Shown piece after piece: positions 14,885 to 22,932 of a stretch of 64,000 nucleotides of DNA (position 1 is its first letter; each line of letters opens with the position of its first letter). The stretch lies in the NCBI GenBank assembly GCA_964511945.1, contig CAZEHO010000004.1, positions 62,001 to 126,000 on the forward strand, read 5' to 3'. Both the position numbers and the translations under genes were made by a program. The stretch is from CAZEHO01 sp964511945 (GTDB lineage Bacteria; Actinomycetota; Acidimicrobiia; Spongiisociales; UBA11373). The notes beneath the pieces were generated by a model. It saw only the letters and a program-made list of their open reading frames with translations. It searched no databases and had not been told where the DNA came from.

Positions 14885-15886
14885 GGCGGGAGGAGCCGTG
14901 GTCTTGCGAACGACGAGTTCGAGCGGCATCTCGATCGAAGCAGGACCGTTGTGGTCGTCGCCCGAAACCGCACCCATCAGCAGTTCCGCACCCCTGCAGC
15001 CGGAGTCGTAGAGCGGTTGGGCCACCGTGGTGAGGCCGAGGTATGGAGACACCTCGATGTCGTCGAAGCCCACGACCGACAGATCGTCCGGAATCCGCAA
15101 ACCGGCGGACCTGACTGCTTCGAGGACCCCAAAGGCCTGGAGATCGGACGCGGCGAAGATGGCCGTCGGTGGATCGGGAAGCTGCAGCAGCTCGGCGGTG
15201 ATCGCGGTTGCCGCCTCGCGGCCGTGCTCGGCGAGACGGAAGTAATCGGGACGGACCTCCCCGCCGGCGTCCTTGAGGGCCTTGCAGTAGCCGACGCCGC
15301 GGTCGGCGCTGGAGGTGAACCCGAAACTCTCATCGAATTCGTCGCCGATGAAGGCGATCCGCTCATGGCCCAGCTCGATGAGATGGTTGGTGGCGATCCG
15401 TCCCCCCTCCGCGTCCTCGACGAAGACGTGGGGCAGACCCGACACCTTGCGATCAATGAAGACGACCGGGGCATCGACCCGCTGCAGCCTGGAAAGGATC
15501 GCCTCGTCGACCGCCAGTGACATGACGACCACCCCGGCAAAACGATCCGACCCGCTGGCGAGCGCCAGACGTTCGTCGCGCTGCGCCGGCGTCTCCACGG
15601 CGTAGAGAACCAGGTCGTAGTCGCTCTGGTTGATCGCCTCGGCGAGTCCTCGCAGGCGCAGGACCGCAGACGGACGGGTGAAGAAGGGGGCAATGACCGC
15701 CATCGTCGACGTCCGGCCGAGTGACAGGGCGCGCGCCACGGTGCTCGGGCGATATCCCAGATCCTCGATGACCTGCTGGACGCGCTCGCGGGTCGCATCG
15801 CTCACCAGCGGGCTGTCGTTGAGCACCCGCGACACGGTGCCGACACCGACGCCGGCCGCCTTGGCCACATCATGGATGGTGGACAG
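14882..15886 (-). CDS. LacI-family transcriptional regulator
   Basis: Sugar-responsive repressor, about 334 residues. The DNA-binding head STIHDVAKAAGVGVGTVSRV is intact, including the hinge LGYRPSTVARAL, and is followed by a periplasmic-binding-protein-like effector domain (VVVMSLAVDEAILSR, ELGHERIAFIGDE, DLSVVGFDDIEVSPYLGL). The whole helix-turn-helix is kept only if translation starts upstream of GTG 15868; CTG at 15886 has GGGAGG six bases before it and gives the natural family start. A perfect GGAACCGGTTCC palindrome lies just upstream, so self-regulation is likely. The downstream sugar genes it may control are not in the window. Confidence 0.88.
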   Translation of the reverse strand: MSTIHDVAKAAGVGVGTVSRVLNDSPLVSDATRERVQQVIEDLGYRPSTVARALSLGRTSTMAVIAPFFTRPSAVLRLRGLAEAINQSDYDLVLYAVETPAQRDERLALASGSDRFAGVVVMSLAVDEAILSRLQRVDAPVVFIDRKVSGLPHVFVEDAEGGRIATNHLIELGHERIAFIGDEFDESFGFTSSADRGVGYCKALKDAGGEVRPDYFRLAEHGREAATAITAELLQLPDPPTAIFAASDLQAFGVLEAVRSAGLRIPDDLSVVGFDDIEVSPYLGLTTVAQPLYDSGCRGAELLMGAVSGDDHNGPASIEMPLELVVRKTTAPPA

Positions 15887-15912
15887 AATCTGCCTCCCGG
15901 GACTTCTCCGCT

Positions 15913-15924
15913 GGAACCGGTTCC
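15913..15924. promoter_or_regulatory. LacI-type operator
   Basis: GGAACCGGTTCC is a perfect 12-base palindrome with the central CG step typical of LacI-family sites. A further GGTTCC half-site follows directly (15925-15930). It lies 27 bases before the CTG start of the regulator, so it probably mediates autoregulation. Confidence 0.7.
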
Positions 15925-16019
15925 GGTTCCAAGCGGACGGTACCGGACAAACTGCCGACCGACAATGCCGGACGGCCCTTCCGAACGGCGAGAGGTCCCG
16001 AACTGCCGAGGGGTACCGG

Positions 16020-17198
16020 CTACTCGAGGGGATCCGGCTGCCGTGCCACCGGCAGCGGTGGCAGCAGCGCCCGGAACACGATCGGCGCCAGGGTGGCCGT
16101 CAGGATCGCCAGCACGATGATGCTGGCCTCGTCCACCCGCTCAATCACACCGAGCCGCACACCGAGTTCGGCCACCGCGATGATCAGGCTGAGCCGGGCC
16201 GACAGCAGGAACCCGGCCGCCGCCGATTCCCGCAGACTGTGCTGGCGGAACACCAGCAGCAGCGACGGGACCAGCTTCACGCCCACCGCAGCGGCCAGCA
16301 GCACGAGGACGCCGCCGATCGCACCCGGTTCCCGCAGTGCATCGAGGTCGAAGTTGATCCCGACATCCACGAAGAACACCGGGATCAGGAATCCGTAGGA
16401 GAATCCGCTGAGCTGCTGGCCCAGGGTGCCCCGGTTGCGGAACACCAGTGCGAAACCGGTACCTGCGATGAAGGCACCGAGAATCGGCTCGATGCCGAAG
16501 GCGATCGCGATGCCGACGAACACCAGCATGATCGCCAGCGAGGCGCGGGTCCCGAACTCCTCGGGATCGTCGATCTCGAACATGCGGTCGAACCATTCCG
16601 GCTTCCACCACACCAGGCGCCGCATTCCCAGCAACCCGACCGTGACCGCCGCCAGGAACCCGGGGATCAGGAGCAGGCGCAGCCCGCCACCGTGTTCCTC
16701 CACCAATGCAAACAGCGCGACGCCGAGCAGCGTGAGGAAATCGGCGAGGATCGCCGCCACCAGGATCACCTGGCCGAGCCGGGTCCCCGCCCGTCGAGTG
16801 GATCGCAGAGTCGGCACGACGAGGCCCACCGACGTCGTGGCAAGCACGAACGTCATGAAGAACCCATAGCCCATTGCCCTGCTGACGAAGTAGGCCCCGG
16901 CAAACGTCATACCAAAGATCCCGAGGGCGGTCAGCAGCTGCCCGATGCCGCGACGGCTGAAGGTGCGCACATCGACCTCGAATCCGGCCAGGAACATCAG
17001 CAGCAGGAAGCCGAAGTCGGCCAGCCGATCGAGGAACTCGGCAGGCTCGACGATGCCGAACACGGGCCCGACCAAGATCCCGAAGAGGATCTCGAGCACC
17101 ACTGCAGGGACCCGGGCCCACTTCGCCACCACCGGCAGCAGAAACGCCGCGATGACGATGACGATGAGGTCGACTGCTGCCTGCTCGCCGGGCTCCAT
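16020..17198 (-). CDS. CPA2-family cation/proton antiporter (KefB-like)
   Basis: 392 residues with about 12 membrane helices of the Na+/H+ exchanger superfamily: EILFGILVGPVFG, FGFLLLMFLAGFEVD (the acidic membrane residue), SVGLVVPTLR, ILGAFIAGTGFALV and PVFFVDVGINFDL, where F-x-x-V-G is the usual CPA2 turn. It should exchange K+ or Na+ for protons at the cell membrane. ATG 17198 is chosen over the longer frame from 17225, which overlaps the upstream gene. It follows the TrkA-UspA gene by 4 bases, so the two almost certainly work as a channel-regulator pair. Confidence 0.9.
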   Translation of the reverse strand: MEPGEQAAVDLIVIVIAAFLLPVVAKWARVPAVVLEILFGILVGPVFGIVEPAEFLDRLADFGFLLLMFLAGFEVDVRTFSRRGIGQLLTALGIFGMTFAGAYFVSRAMGYGFFMTFVLATTSVGLVVPTLRSTRRAGTRLGQVILVAAILADFLTLLGVALFALVEEHGGGLRLLLIPGFLAAVTVGLLGMRRLVWWKPEWFDRMFEIDDPEEFGTRASLAIMLVFVGIAIAFGIEPILGAFIAGTGFALVFRNRGTLGQQLSGFSYGFLIPVFFVDVGINFDLDALREPGAIGGVLVLLAAAVGVKLVPSLLLVFRQHSLRESAAAGFLLSARLSLIIAVAELGVRLGVIERVDEASIIVLAILTATLAPIVFRALLPPLPVARQPDPLE

Positions 17199-17202
17199 GT
17201 GG

Positions 17203-18645
17203 CTACCGACGATACGGGACGACAATGACCGATGAGTCGAGCCGTGACACCACCAGTCCGGCGACTCCCGGCGTGATCACCGACGGGTTACGGCGCCGCT
17301 GCCCCAGCACGACCAGCGACGATCGATCCGCCCAGGATGCGATCAGCCGGACCTCGTTGCCCTGCTCGACCACCCGGCGCACATCGACTCCCTGCACCGC
17401 CGCCTCCTGCTGCACCATGGCGGCGGTCCGCAATGCCTCCTCGCGGGCATCATCCCCGGCCATAAACAGCGGCGGGATCACCGAGATCGCGACCATCGCG
17501 GCGTCCTCGTATGCGGCGACATCCATCGCTGCAGCGGCGGCGGCCCGGCCGGCCGGGGTGTCGCGCGCCGGAACCACGACACGGTGATACGGGTACGACC
17601 CGCGGGAGATCAGCACCGGCCGCTGCCGGCGGGCAACCGACCGCAGCAGGCGCGCCACGCGGAACCGCCACCGGAACAGCCCGACCCGGGGCGGCGCCAC
17701 CACGATCAGGCCGGGGTCGAGCGCCAACTCCCCGCTGAGCGCCGCCTTCTCCGGATCGCCGTCCACCGAAACGGTCTTGACCTCACAGCCCTCGGCCAGG
17801 CGAAGCGCCGCATCCACCATCTGTTCGATCCGTTCGCCTTGCGCTCCTCGAGCTGAGGCGGGATCGCGATGCACGAAGATGATTCCGGAGGCCCGGCTTC
17901 CCCGGGCCACATGCACGGCCTCTCTCACGAGTCCGTCGATGTCGCCCGGGGTCCGCAGCGGAACGACCACGGAACTCCCGAAATCGGTCGGGAACCGTGC
18001 CACCCGAGCGGTGAAGGTGTCGACCATCGAGACGAAATCGGCGGCGCTGCCGACCACGGTGACGACGTCCTCCTCCTCGAACACCGTGTCGCCGTGAGGA
18101 ATGATCAACTCGCCGCGTCGCAGGATCGCAACCACAACCCATCCTTCGCCGGGAACGTCGCGCAGTGCCATACCGCACACCGGGGACCGGGACACGATGC
18201 GGAAGTCGAACCCCTCAGCGCGGCCGTCGGCGAAACCGGCCGAAAACACCCTCCTCGGCTCCAACAGGGACACGAACCGCCGGGCGACGAGCCGGTCCGG
18301 CGAGAACGCCGGGACACCAAGATCGCGGTACGCCGGCAGCCGCTCCGGATCGGCCGCCAGGGCGACACAGCGGCCACCGGCAACCTGCACGTGCCGGGCG
18401 ACCGCGAGGTTCACACCGTCGTCGTCGGCCGCCGCCACGAGCAGCGAGCCCTCCTCGAGTCCGGCAACCCGCAGCACGTCGGGGTCGGTCGGGCTGCCGA
18501 GGACGGGACGCATCGGCCTGATCGGTTCGACCTCCTCGAGACCGGTGGCGTCGTCATCGACCACCACGACGTCCCAACGTTTGCGAGCCAGGCGGCGGAG
18601 CAGAGCCCGGGCGGCATTGCCCGTCCCCACCACGATGACCTCCAT
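17203..18645 (-). CDS. TrkA-N/RCK and UspA domain regulator of the antiporter
   Basis: 480 residues. The N-terminal Rossmann domain starts EVIVVGTGNAARALLRRLAR with conserved VVVVDDD (TrkA-N, nucleotide-binding). An RCK_C-like domain follows (ILRRGELIIPHGDTVFEEED), then one or two universal-stress-protein domains (VVVPLRTPGDIDGLVREAVH, PYHRVVVPARDTPAG, SSLVVLGQRRRNPS). Such proteins gate K+ transport by nucleotide and stress signals. ATG 18645 has GAGGAGG at good spacing; earlier codons of the frame are discarded. Directly upstream of the CPA2 antiporter gene. Confidence 0.85.
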   Translation of the reverse strand: MEVIVVGTGNAARALLRRLARKRWDVVVVDDDATGLEEVEPIRPMRPVLGSPTDPDVLRVAGLEEGSLLVAAADDDGVNLAVARHVQVAGGRCVALAADPERLPAYRDLGVPAFSPDRLVARRFVSLLEPRRVFSAGFADGRAEGFDFRIVSRSPVCGMALRDVPGEGWVVVAILRRGELIIPHGDTVFEEEDVVTVVGSAADFVSMVDTFTARVARFPTDFGSSVVVPLRTPGDIDGLVREAVHVARGSRASGIIFVHRDPASARGAQGERIEQMVDAALRLAEGCEVKTVSVDGDPEKAALSGELALDPGLIVVAPPRVGLFRWRFRVARLLRSVARRQRPVLISRGSYPYHRVVVPARDTPAGRAAAAAAMDVAAYEDAAMVAISVIPPLFMAGDDAREEALRTAAMVQQEAAVQGVDVRRVVEQGNEVRLIASWADRSSLVVLGQRRRNPSVITPGVAGLVVSRLDSSVIVVPYRR

Positions 18646-18775
18646 CGGTCCTCCTCGGCGCGTTCGGGATTGGCGCCGGGTTGGGGGAATTATGTCAGCC
18701 GAAACCCCCAGGATGTGTGGTTCGTGGGTTGCGGATTCGGGAAGCGGCGTCCACTTCCGGGGGTTGCAGGACACG

Positions 18776-19552
18776 ATGGACGGACCGAATCCTCTTCGGG
18801 CGCTGCTCTCGATGCTCAGGGCGCGGCGCCTTCGCAGGCCCGATTTCGCAGGCTCGGATCGGGTCGATCACGGCAAGCTCGATCCCATCCTCGACCTCGT
18901 GGCGAGGGGTGGCGTGGCGGCGCTCGACGGCGCGGCGGCAGACCTCTCGGCGTACATCACAGCTCTCGGCCTGGTGGATCCGGACACCCTCAGCCGCGCC
19001 GAAGGCATGGCGTACTGGCTCAACCTTTACAACGCCGGGGCGCTCGACCTCACCCGGCGGAGCCACCAGGCAGACACCGGCACCGTCCTTCGGGTCCCGG
19101 GGGCATTCGACCGGCCCTTCGTTCAGGTCGCCGGCGAGGATCTGTCGCTCGACGGAATCGAACACGGCAAGATCCGCCGCCTCGGGAGCCCCCGCATCCA
19201 CGCGGCGCTCGTCTGCGGATCGGCTTCATGTCCGACCCTGCGCTTCGAGGCCTATCGAGGGCCCGACGTGGACGGCCAACTCGAGGATCAATTGGTCTCC
19301 TGGCTGCGGGCAGGTGCAGCCGACGCCGACCGGCAGGCCGGGGTCCTCAGGCTGTCCCGAGTATTCCTCTGGTACGGCTCCGACTTCGTTCGGCCCCATC
19401 GCATGCCCACGCTCATCCCGGCGTCGAAGCGGTCGATCCGGAAGGCCGTGGAGCCCTGGCTCTCAGAGCAGGACCGGGAATGGGTGGCGGCGGTGGAACC
19501 GGCCGTCGAATTCCAGTCCTACGACTGGTCACTGGCCTGCACCGTCCGCTGA
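18776..19552 (+). CDS. DUF547 domain protein
   Basis: 258 residues with the DUF547 signatures AYWLNLYNAGALDLT, HAALVCGSASCPTLRFEAY and FLWYGSDF. The family has a conserved Cys and resembles thiol-protease folds, but its activity is not established. No signal peptide. ATG 18776 follows AGGA; the longer frame from 18101 is antisense to the TrkA gene and is not used. Convergent with the DUF3039 gene, 6 bases apart. Confidence 0.85.
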   Translation: MDGPNPLRALLSMLRARRLRRPDFAGSDRVDHGKLDPILDLVARGGVAALDGAAADLSAYITALGLVDPDTLSRAEGMAYWLNLYNAGALDLTRRSHQADTGTVLRVPGAFDRPFVQVAGEDLSLDGIEHGKIRRLGSPRIHAALVCGSASCPTLRFEAYRGPDVDGQLEDQLVSWLRAGAADADRQAGVLRLSRVFLWYGSDFVRPHRMPTLIPASKRSIRKAVEPWLSEQDREWVAAVEPAVEFQSYDWSLACTVR

Positions 19553-19558
19553 GCCGCC

Positions 19559-19798
19559 CTACTCCTCGCTCGACCCACCCCGCAGCGCGGCGTAGATCTC
19601 TTTGCAGGTCGGACAGACCGGGTAGCGGTCCGGGTCCCGGTTCGGAATCCAGCGCTTGCCACACAGTGCGGTGACGGGAACCCCCTCGACGTTGCTCCGC
19701 ACGATGTCCTCTTTCCGGACGTAGTGCGCAAAGCGGTCGTGATCACCTTCATCGGTGATGACCGGCTTGACCTTGGTCTCGGTGGTTCGCTGCGTCAT
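19559..19798 (-). CDS. DUF3039 zinc-ribbon-like protein
   Basis: 79 residues, an actinobacterial DUF3039 protein: VTALCGKRWIPNRDPDRYPV then CPTCKEIY. The single Cys plus the CxxC could bind zinc. Function unknown. ATG at 19798. Confidence 0.85.
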   Translation of the reverse strand: MTQRTTETKVKPVITDEGDHDRFAHYVRKEDIVRSNVEGVPVTALCGKRWIPNRDPDRYPVCPTCKEIYAALRGGSSEE

Positions 19799-19822
19799 AC
19801 CGCCATTGTGGCACTGCGGCGG

Positions 19823-20112
19823 TCAGTCTCCCCTGAGCTGAACGATCCGCTCGTCGAGCACCGTGATGCCGAGATCGAGAGGCTGCCATGTGTCACTCGC
19901 CTGCTCGTAGATCATCAGAACGTGGCCGTCGAGAGCCGAATCGAAGGCCTTGATCAGGAGAAGACCGTCGTCGACATCGATCACCGCGATGCCCTCGAAG
20001 CTCGTGGCCGTCATCGTGGCTACCAGATCCGGTATTTCTCCGCCATGGAACGACCAGAGAGCGAGGTCGCCGGTGTCCGCCCGGAGGCTGGTCCAGTAGA
20101 CGGCGCCGTTGT
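19823..20112 (-). pseudogene. C-terminal fragment of an unknown beta-rich protein
   Basis: The minus frame reads DNGAVYWTSLRADTGDLALW, SFHGGEIPDLVATMTATSFE, then AVIDVDDGLLLIKAFDSALD to its stop. The frame has protein-like composition but is cut at about 20112, where the opposite strand becomes the coding one. The only internal start is ATG 20014, leaving 63 residues, so this is most likely a remnant. It lies head-to-head with the propeller remnant at 20113. Confidence 0.5.
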
Positions 20113-20772
20113 CGCGGGATCGGCGCCGGCGATCAGCCCACGGTTCGCGTGGTCACCCGGCGGTTCCGTCCTGGCGGTGGCGAGTGGGTTCCTCGATGTC
20201 TATCCGGTTGGAGGCGAGCCGATTCACATCCAGGATCAGACCGTCGGAATCGCCTGGCGCCCTCACGGAGGCCAGGTGGCGACCCTGGAAGGACCGATGT
20301 TCGCCACCCTTGAGCTGTGGGACCCGGTCACCTGGGAATCGACAGGTTGGCTCGGGCGCAGTTGGGAGAGCCACGGCAATGAGTACTTCGGTCCTCCGGG
20401 CGATTGAGAAACCCCGTGTACCGAGGGTCCCAACGACGGCGCCCAGGGCGGCGGGCCGTACTACTCCACCGCGGGCACGTACATCGTGCTCCACAGCGAC
20501 GGAGAGGGACTGACCCACGTATGGGAGACCGCCACCGGGAGCTACCTGTTCGGCCTGGCGACACCCGACGGAGGAGACATCGAATTCACGGACGACACCA
20601 CCATGTTTGTCGGCGGTACCACTATCACGATGTGGAACCTGATCACCGGGGAGATGTTCTTCGAGTTCCCACCGAGTCTCGGGCGACATGGCACGACATC
20701 TCACCCGACGGGCGATACCTGGCCGTCGGTGACCTGGACGGACGGGTCCTCTTCTACGCGATCGAGGCGTAG
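20113..20772 (+). pseudogene. WD40-like propeller gene with a stop and a frameshift
   Basis: One frame gives RFAWSPGGSVLAVASGFLDV and VGIAWRPHGGQVATLEG, then LELWDPVTWES. TGA at 20405-20407 interrupts it, and the same frame continues LTHVWETATGSYLFGLATPD and ITMWNLITGEMFFEF. Near 20690 the reading shifts to another frame, which ends HDISPDGRYLAVGDLDGRVL. These are WD40-type blades (W-D/N dipeptides and SPDG turns). The 5' end is missing, so the gene is broken in at least three ways. Confidence 0.7.
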
Positions 20773-20811
20773 CCGGTTGCTCCCGAGTCGCGACCGACAA
20801 ACGGGGGAGCG

Positions 20812-21450
20812 CTACGGGGCCGCCCCGAGCTCGCCGTTGCGAACCGTCCGTCCGACACCTATCGAAAAGGCGGTGATCGCCAGCACCGCCGCCATCACGT
20901 CGAAAGGCAGGATCAGCGTGGCGATCTTGCCCCCATCCACGAGCCAGCCCCCGTCGGCTGTGAAGCCGACGATGTCGAGATAGCGCCAGATCGACCAGAC
21001 GCACACCACACCCATCATCACCGCGCCGGCGACGGCAAGGCGGGATCCACCGATCCAGCGCAGGCCGAGGGCGAACGCAGCCACCACCCAGGCGATGTCC
21101 ATTGCGGAGATCAGTTGCAGAAACTGGAGCGAAGCGTCGTAGCGAAGGGCCGCCGACGTTGCCAGGGTCACCAGCCCAACCGCCCCAGTGACGAACACAA
21201 CGATCACGATCCCCGCCAACGCGGTGCGTACCCGGCCGCTGAGGGAACTCCTCTCGAACCACCCGGCGTCGGCGAGCGACCACAAGTGGAACACCAGTGC
21301 GGTCCCGAACACAACGATGGCGACCAGGTGAACCACGGCGGTCAGCAGGGGGTCGCCGGGGGCGGGGACAACCAGCAGCGGGATGGCGGCGGCGGCGCCG
21401 ACCGTCATCCACAGTATCGAGCGGGTGATGGCGCGTTCTGCAGGACTCAT
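20812..21450 (-). CDS. Six-helix membrane protein (hypothetical)
   Basis: 212 residues with about six membrane helices (VVHLVAIVVFGTALVFHLW, ALAGIVIVVFVTGAVGLV, AWVVAAFALGL and others) and no recognised family. ATG 21450 lies 3 bases after the stop of the rhodanese lipoprotein gene, so they are one transcript. A membrane partner of the rhodanese is possible but unproven. Confidence 0.6.
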   Translation of the reverse strand: MSPAERAITRSILWMTVGAAAAIPLLVVPAPGDPLLTAVVHLVAIVVFGTALVFHLWSLADAGWFERSSLSGRVRTALAGIVIVVFVTGAVGLVTLATSAALRYDASLQFLQLISAMDIAWVVAAFALGLRWIGGSRLAVAGAVMMGVVCVWSIWRYLDIVGFTADGGWLVDGGKIATLILPFDVMAAVLAITAFSIGVGRTVRNGELGAAP

Positions 21451-21453
21451 CGG

Positions 21454-21876
21454 TCAGTTGAGCGGCAGGCCGGTCTCGTACCAGCGTGCGATGCCACCGT
21501 CGATCTCGTAGATCCGCTGGAAGCCGAGATCCTGCATGATCTGGACCGCGCTGGCGCTCCGTCTGCCGGTTCGGCAGTACACCACGTAGGTCGTTTCGGG
21601 GTCGAGTTCGCCGAGCTTCCGCCCGAAATCGGCGGCGTAGTAGTCGATGTTCACTGCACCCGCGAGCCTGGCCTGGGCAAACTCCTCGGGGGTCCGGATA
21701 TCCAGCAGCACCATGTCCTCCGGCCCGTCGGATAGCACCTCGGACGCAGCCTCCGGGTCGATCAGTTGGAGAAACGGGGCCTCGGGCTCCGAAGCGGAGT
21801 CGGAACAGGCGACCGCCACGAGGGCGACGGCCAGGGTCATGGCGAGCAAGCGAACGAGTCGCATCACGAACCTCAT
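21454..21876 (-). CDS. Rhodanese-domain lipoprotein
   Basis: 140 residues. A lipoprotein signal peptide (RLVRLLAMTLAVALVAVAC) ends in a Cys for lipid attachment, followed by a short linker and a rhodanese domain: DMVLLDIRTPEEFAQARLAG, VVYCRTGRRS with the active-site Cys, and YEIDGGIARWYETGLPL. Acts outside the membrane on sulfur or redox chemistry; the substrate is unknown. ATG 21876 is used; ATG 21864 is an alternative. Followed by a membrane protein in the same operon. Confidence 0.87.
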   Translation of the reverse strand: MRFVMRLVRLLAMTLAVALVAVACSDSASEPEAPFLQLIDPEAASEVLSDGPEDMVLLDIRTPEEFAQARLAGAVNIDYYAADFGRKLGELDPETTYVVYCRTGRRSASAVQIMQDLGFQRIYEIDGGIARWYETGLPLN

Positions 21877-21934
21877 CGGCGACTCGGCGATCGTACCGCC
21901 CGCCCGGGAGAATCCGGCGCCGGGTTGGGGGTGG

Positions 21935-22810
21935 CTAATCGCCCGCCGACGCGATTCCCCGCGCCTCCGCCACCCGGGCTCGCGCGATCTCCAGATAGGA
22001 CGCATCGACGTCGTAGCCGACGAAGTGGCGTCCGGTCTCGACGGCGGCCACCGCGGTGGTCCCCGAACCGATGAACGGATCCAGGACGAGGTCGCCGCTG
22101 AAGGTGTAGAGCTCGATCAGCCGGCGGGGCAGCTCGACCGGGAAGGGGGCGGGGTGTCCGATCCGCCGGGCCGAGGCGGGGGCTATCGGCCAGACCGACA
22201 CGGTGGCCTCAAGGAACTCCTCCCGGCCGATGGTGTCCTCACCAATGCGGGACCTGCGAAAGCTTCCCTTGCTCGCCACCAGGACGTACTCGTGGACGTC
22301 GCGCAGCGTCGGGTTCTTGGCCGAGCGCCACGACCCCCACGCGCACGAGCCGCCGGCGCCCTGGGCCTTCTGCCACACGATCTCGCCGCGCATCAGGAAC
22401 CCGAGTTCCTCGAGCATCGAGGCCACCCGGTGGTTCAGGGCCAGATACGGCTTGCGGCCGAGGTTCGCCACGTTGACCGCCACCCGGCCGCCCGGTTCGA
22501 GCACCCGGAACGTCTCTGCCAGGACCGTTCGCAGCAACTGGAGGTACTCATCCAGGCTTAGGTCGGCGTCGTAGTCCTTGCCGACGTTGTACGGCGGTGA
22601 GGTGACCATCAGGGCGACGCAGTTGTCCGGCAGGTCCTCCATCGATTCCGACGAGGCGCAGATCAGCCGGTCGATGACCTCGGGGGGCGGGGCCACCGGT
22701 TCGGTGGCGGTCGGGGTCACGACGCGCTCGACCATACGGCGCTGATAGAACGCCGATGCATCATGACTCTCGCGTTTGCCCGCGCCGAAACTGGCGGTTT
22801 CCGTCGCCAA
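21935..22810 (-). CDS. DNA methyltransferase, beta-class (TSPPY), orphan
   Basis: 291-residue amino-methyltransferase. The catalytic motif TSPPYN comes first and the SAM-binding motif DPFIGSGTTAVAA lies near the C-terminus, the order of beta-class N6-adenine or N4-cytosine enzymes. The end, DASYLEIARARV, fits the family. No restriction endonuclease is adjacent, so it is an orphan or a remnant of a system. The TTG start at 22810 has AGGAGG four bases upstream. It diverges from kgd across a gap holding a DnaA box. Target sequence cannot be predicted here. Confidence 0.88.
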   Translation of the reverse strand: MATETASFGAGKRESHDASAFYQRRMVERVVTPTATEPVAPPPEVIDRLICASSESMEDLPDNCVALMVTSPPYNVGKDYDADLSLDEYLQLLRTVLAETFRVLEPGGRVAVNVANLGRKPYLALNHRVASMLEELGFLMRGEIVWQKAQGAGGSCAWGSWRSAKNPTLRDVHEYVLVASKGSFRRSRIGEDTIGREEFLEATVSVWPIAPASARRIGHPAPFPVELPRRLIELYTFSGDLVLDPFIGSGTTAVAAVETGRHFVGYDVDASYLEIARARVAEARGIASAGD

Positions 22811-22842
22811 CAGGCCTCCTGACTTGGGGTCACGCTAGCGAG

Positions 22843-22851
22843 TTATCCACA
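22843..22851. promoter_or_regulatory. DnaA-box match
   Basis: TTATCCACA is a perfect match to the DnaA-box consensus. It lies in the 120-base gap between the divergent methyltransferase gene and kgd. One box alone is not an origin; it may tie expression to replication or be chance. Confidence 0.45.
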
Positions 22852-22932
22852 GCCGCCGGTGATTTTGGATGGCCCGGAGAATCACACGCGTGTCAGTACC
22901 ATCGGCCTGCCGGCAGCCTCACTGGAGCGTTC

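Noticed and set aside
15630..17228. 532-codon plus-strand frame across lacI and the antiporter
   Set aside because: Antisense shadow; composition is dominated by Asp/Glu/Gln/Arg and it spans two real genes.
22843..22851. Replication origin
   Set aside because: Only one DnaA box, no dnaA/dnaN neighbours and no AT-rich unwinding region.
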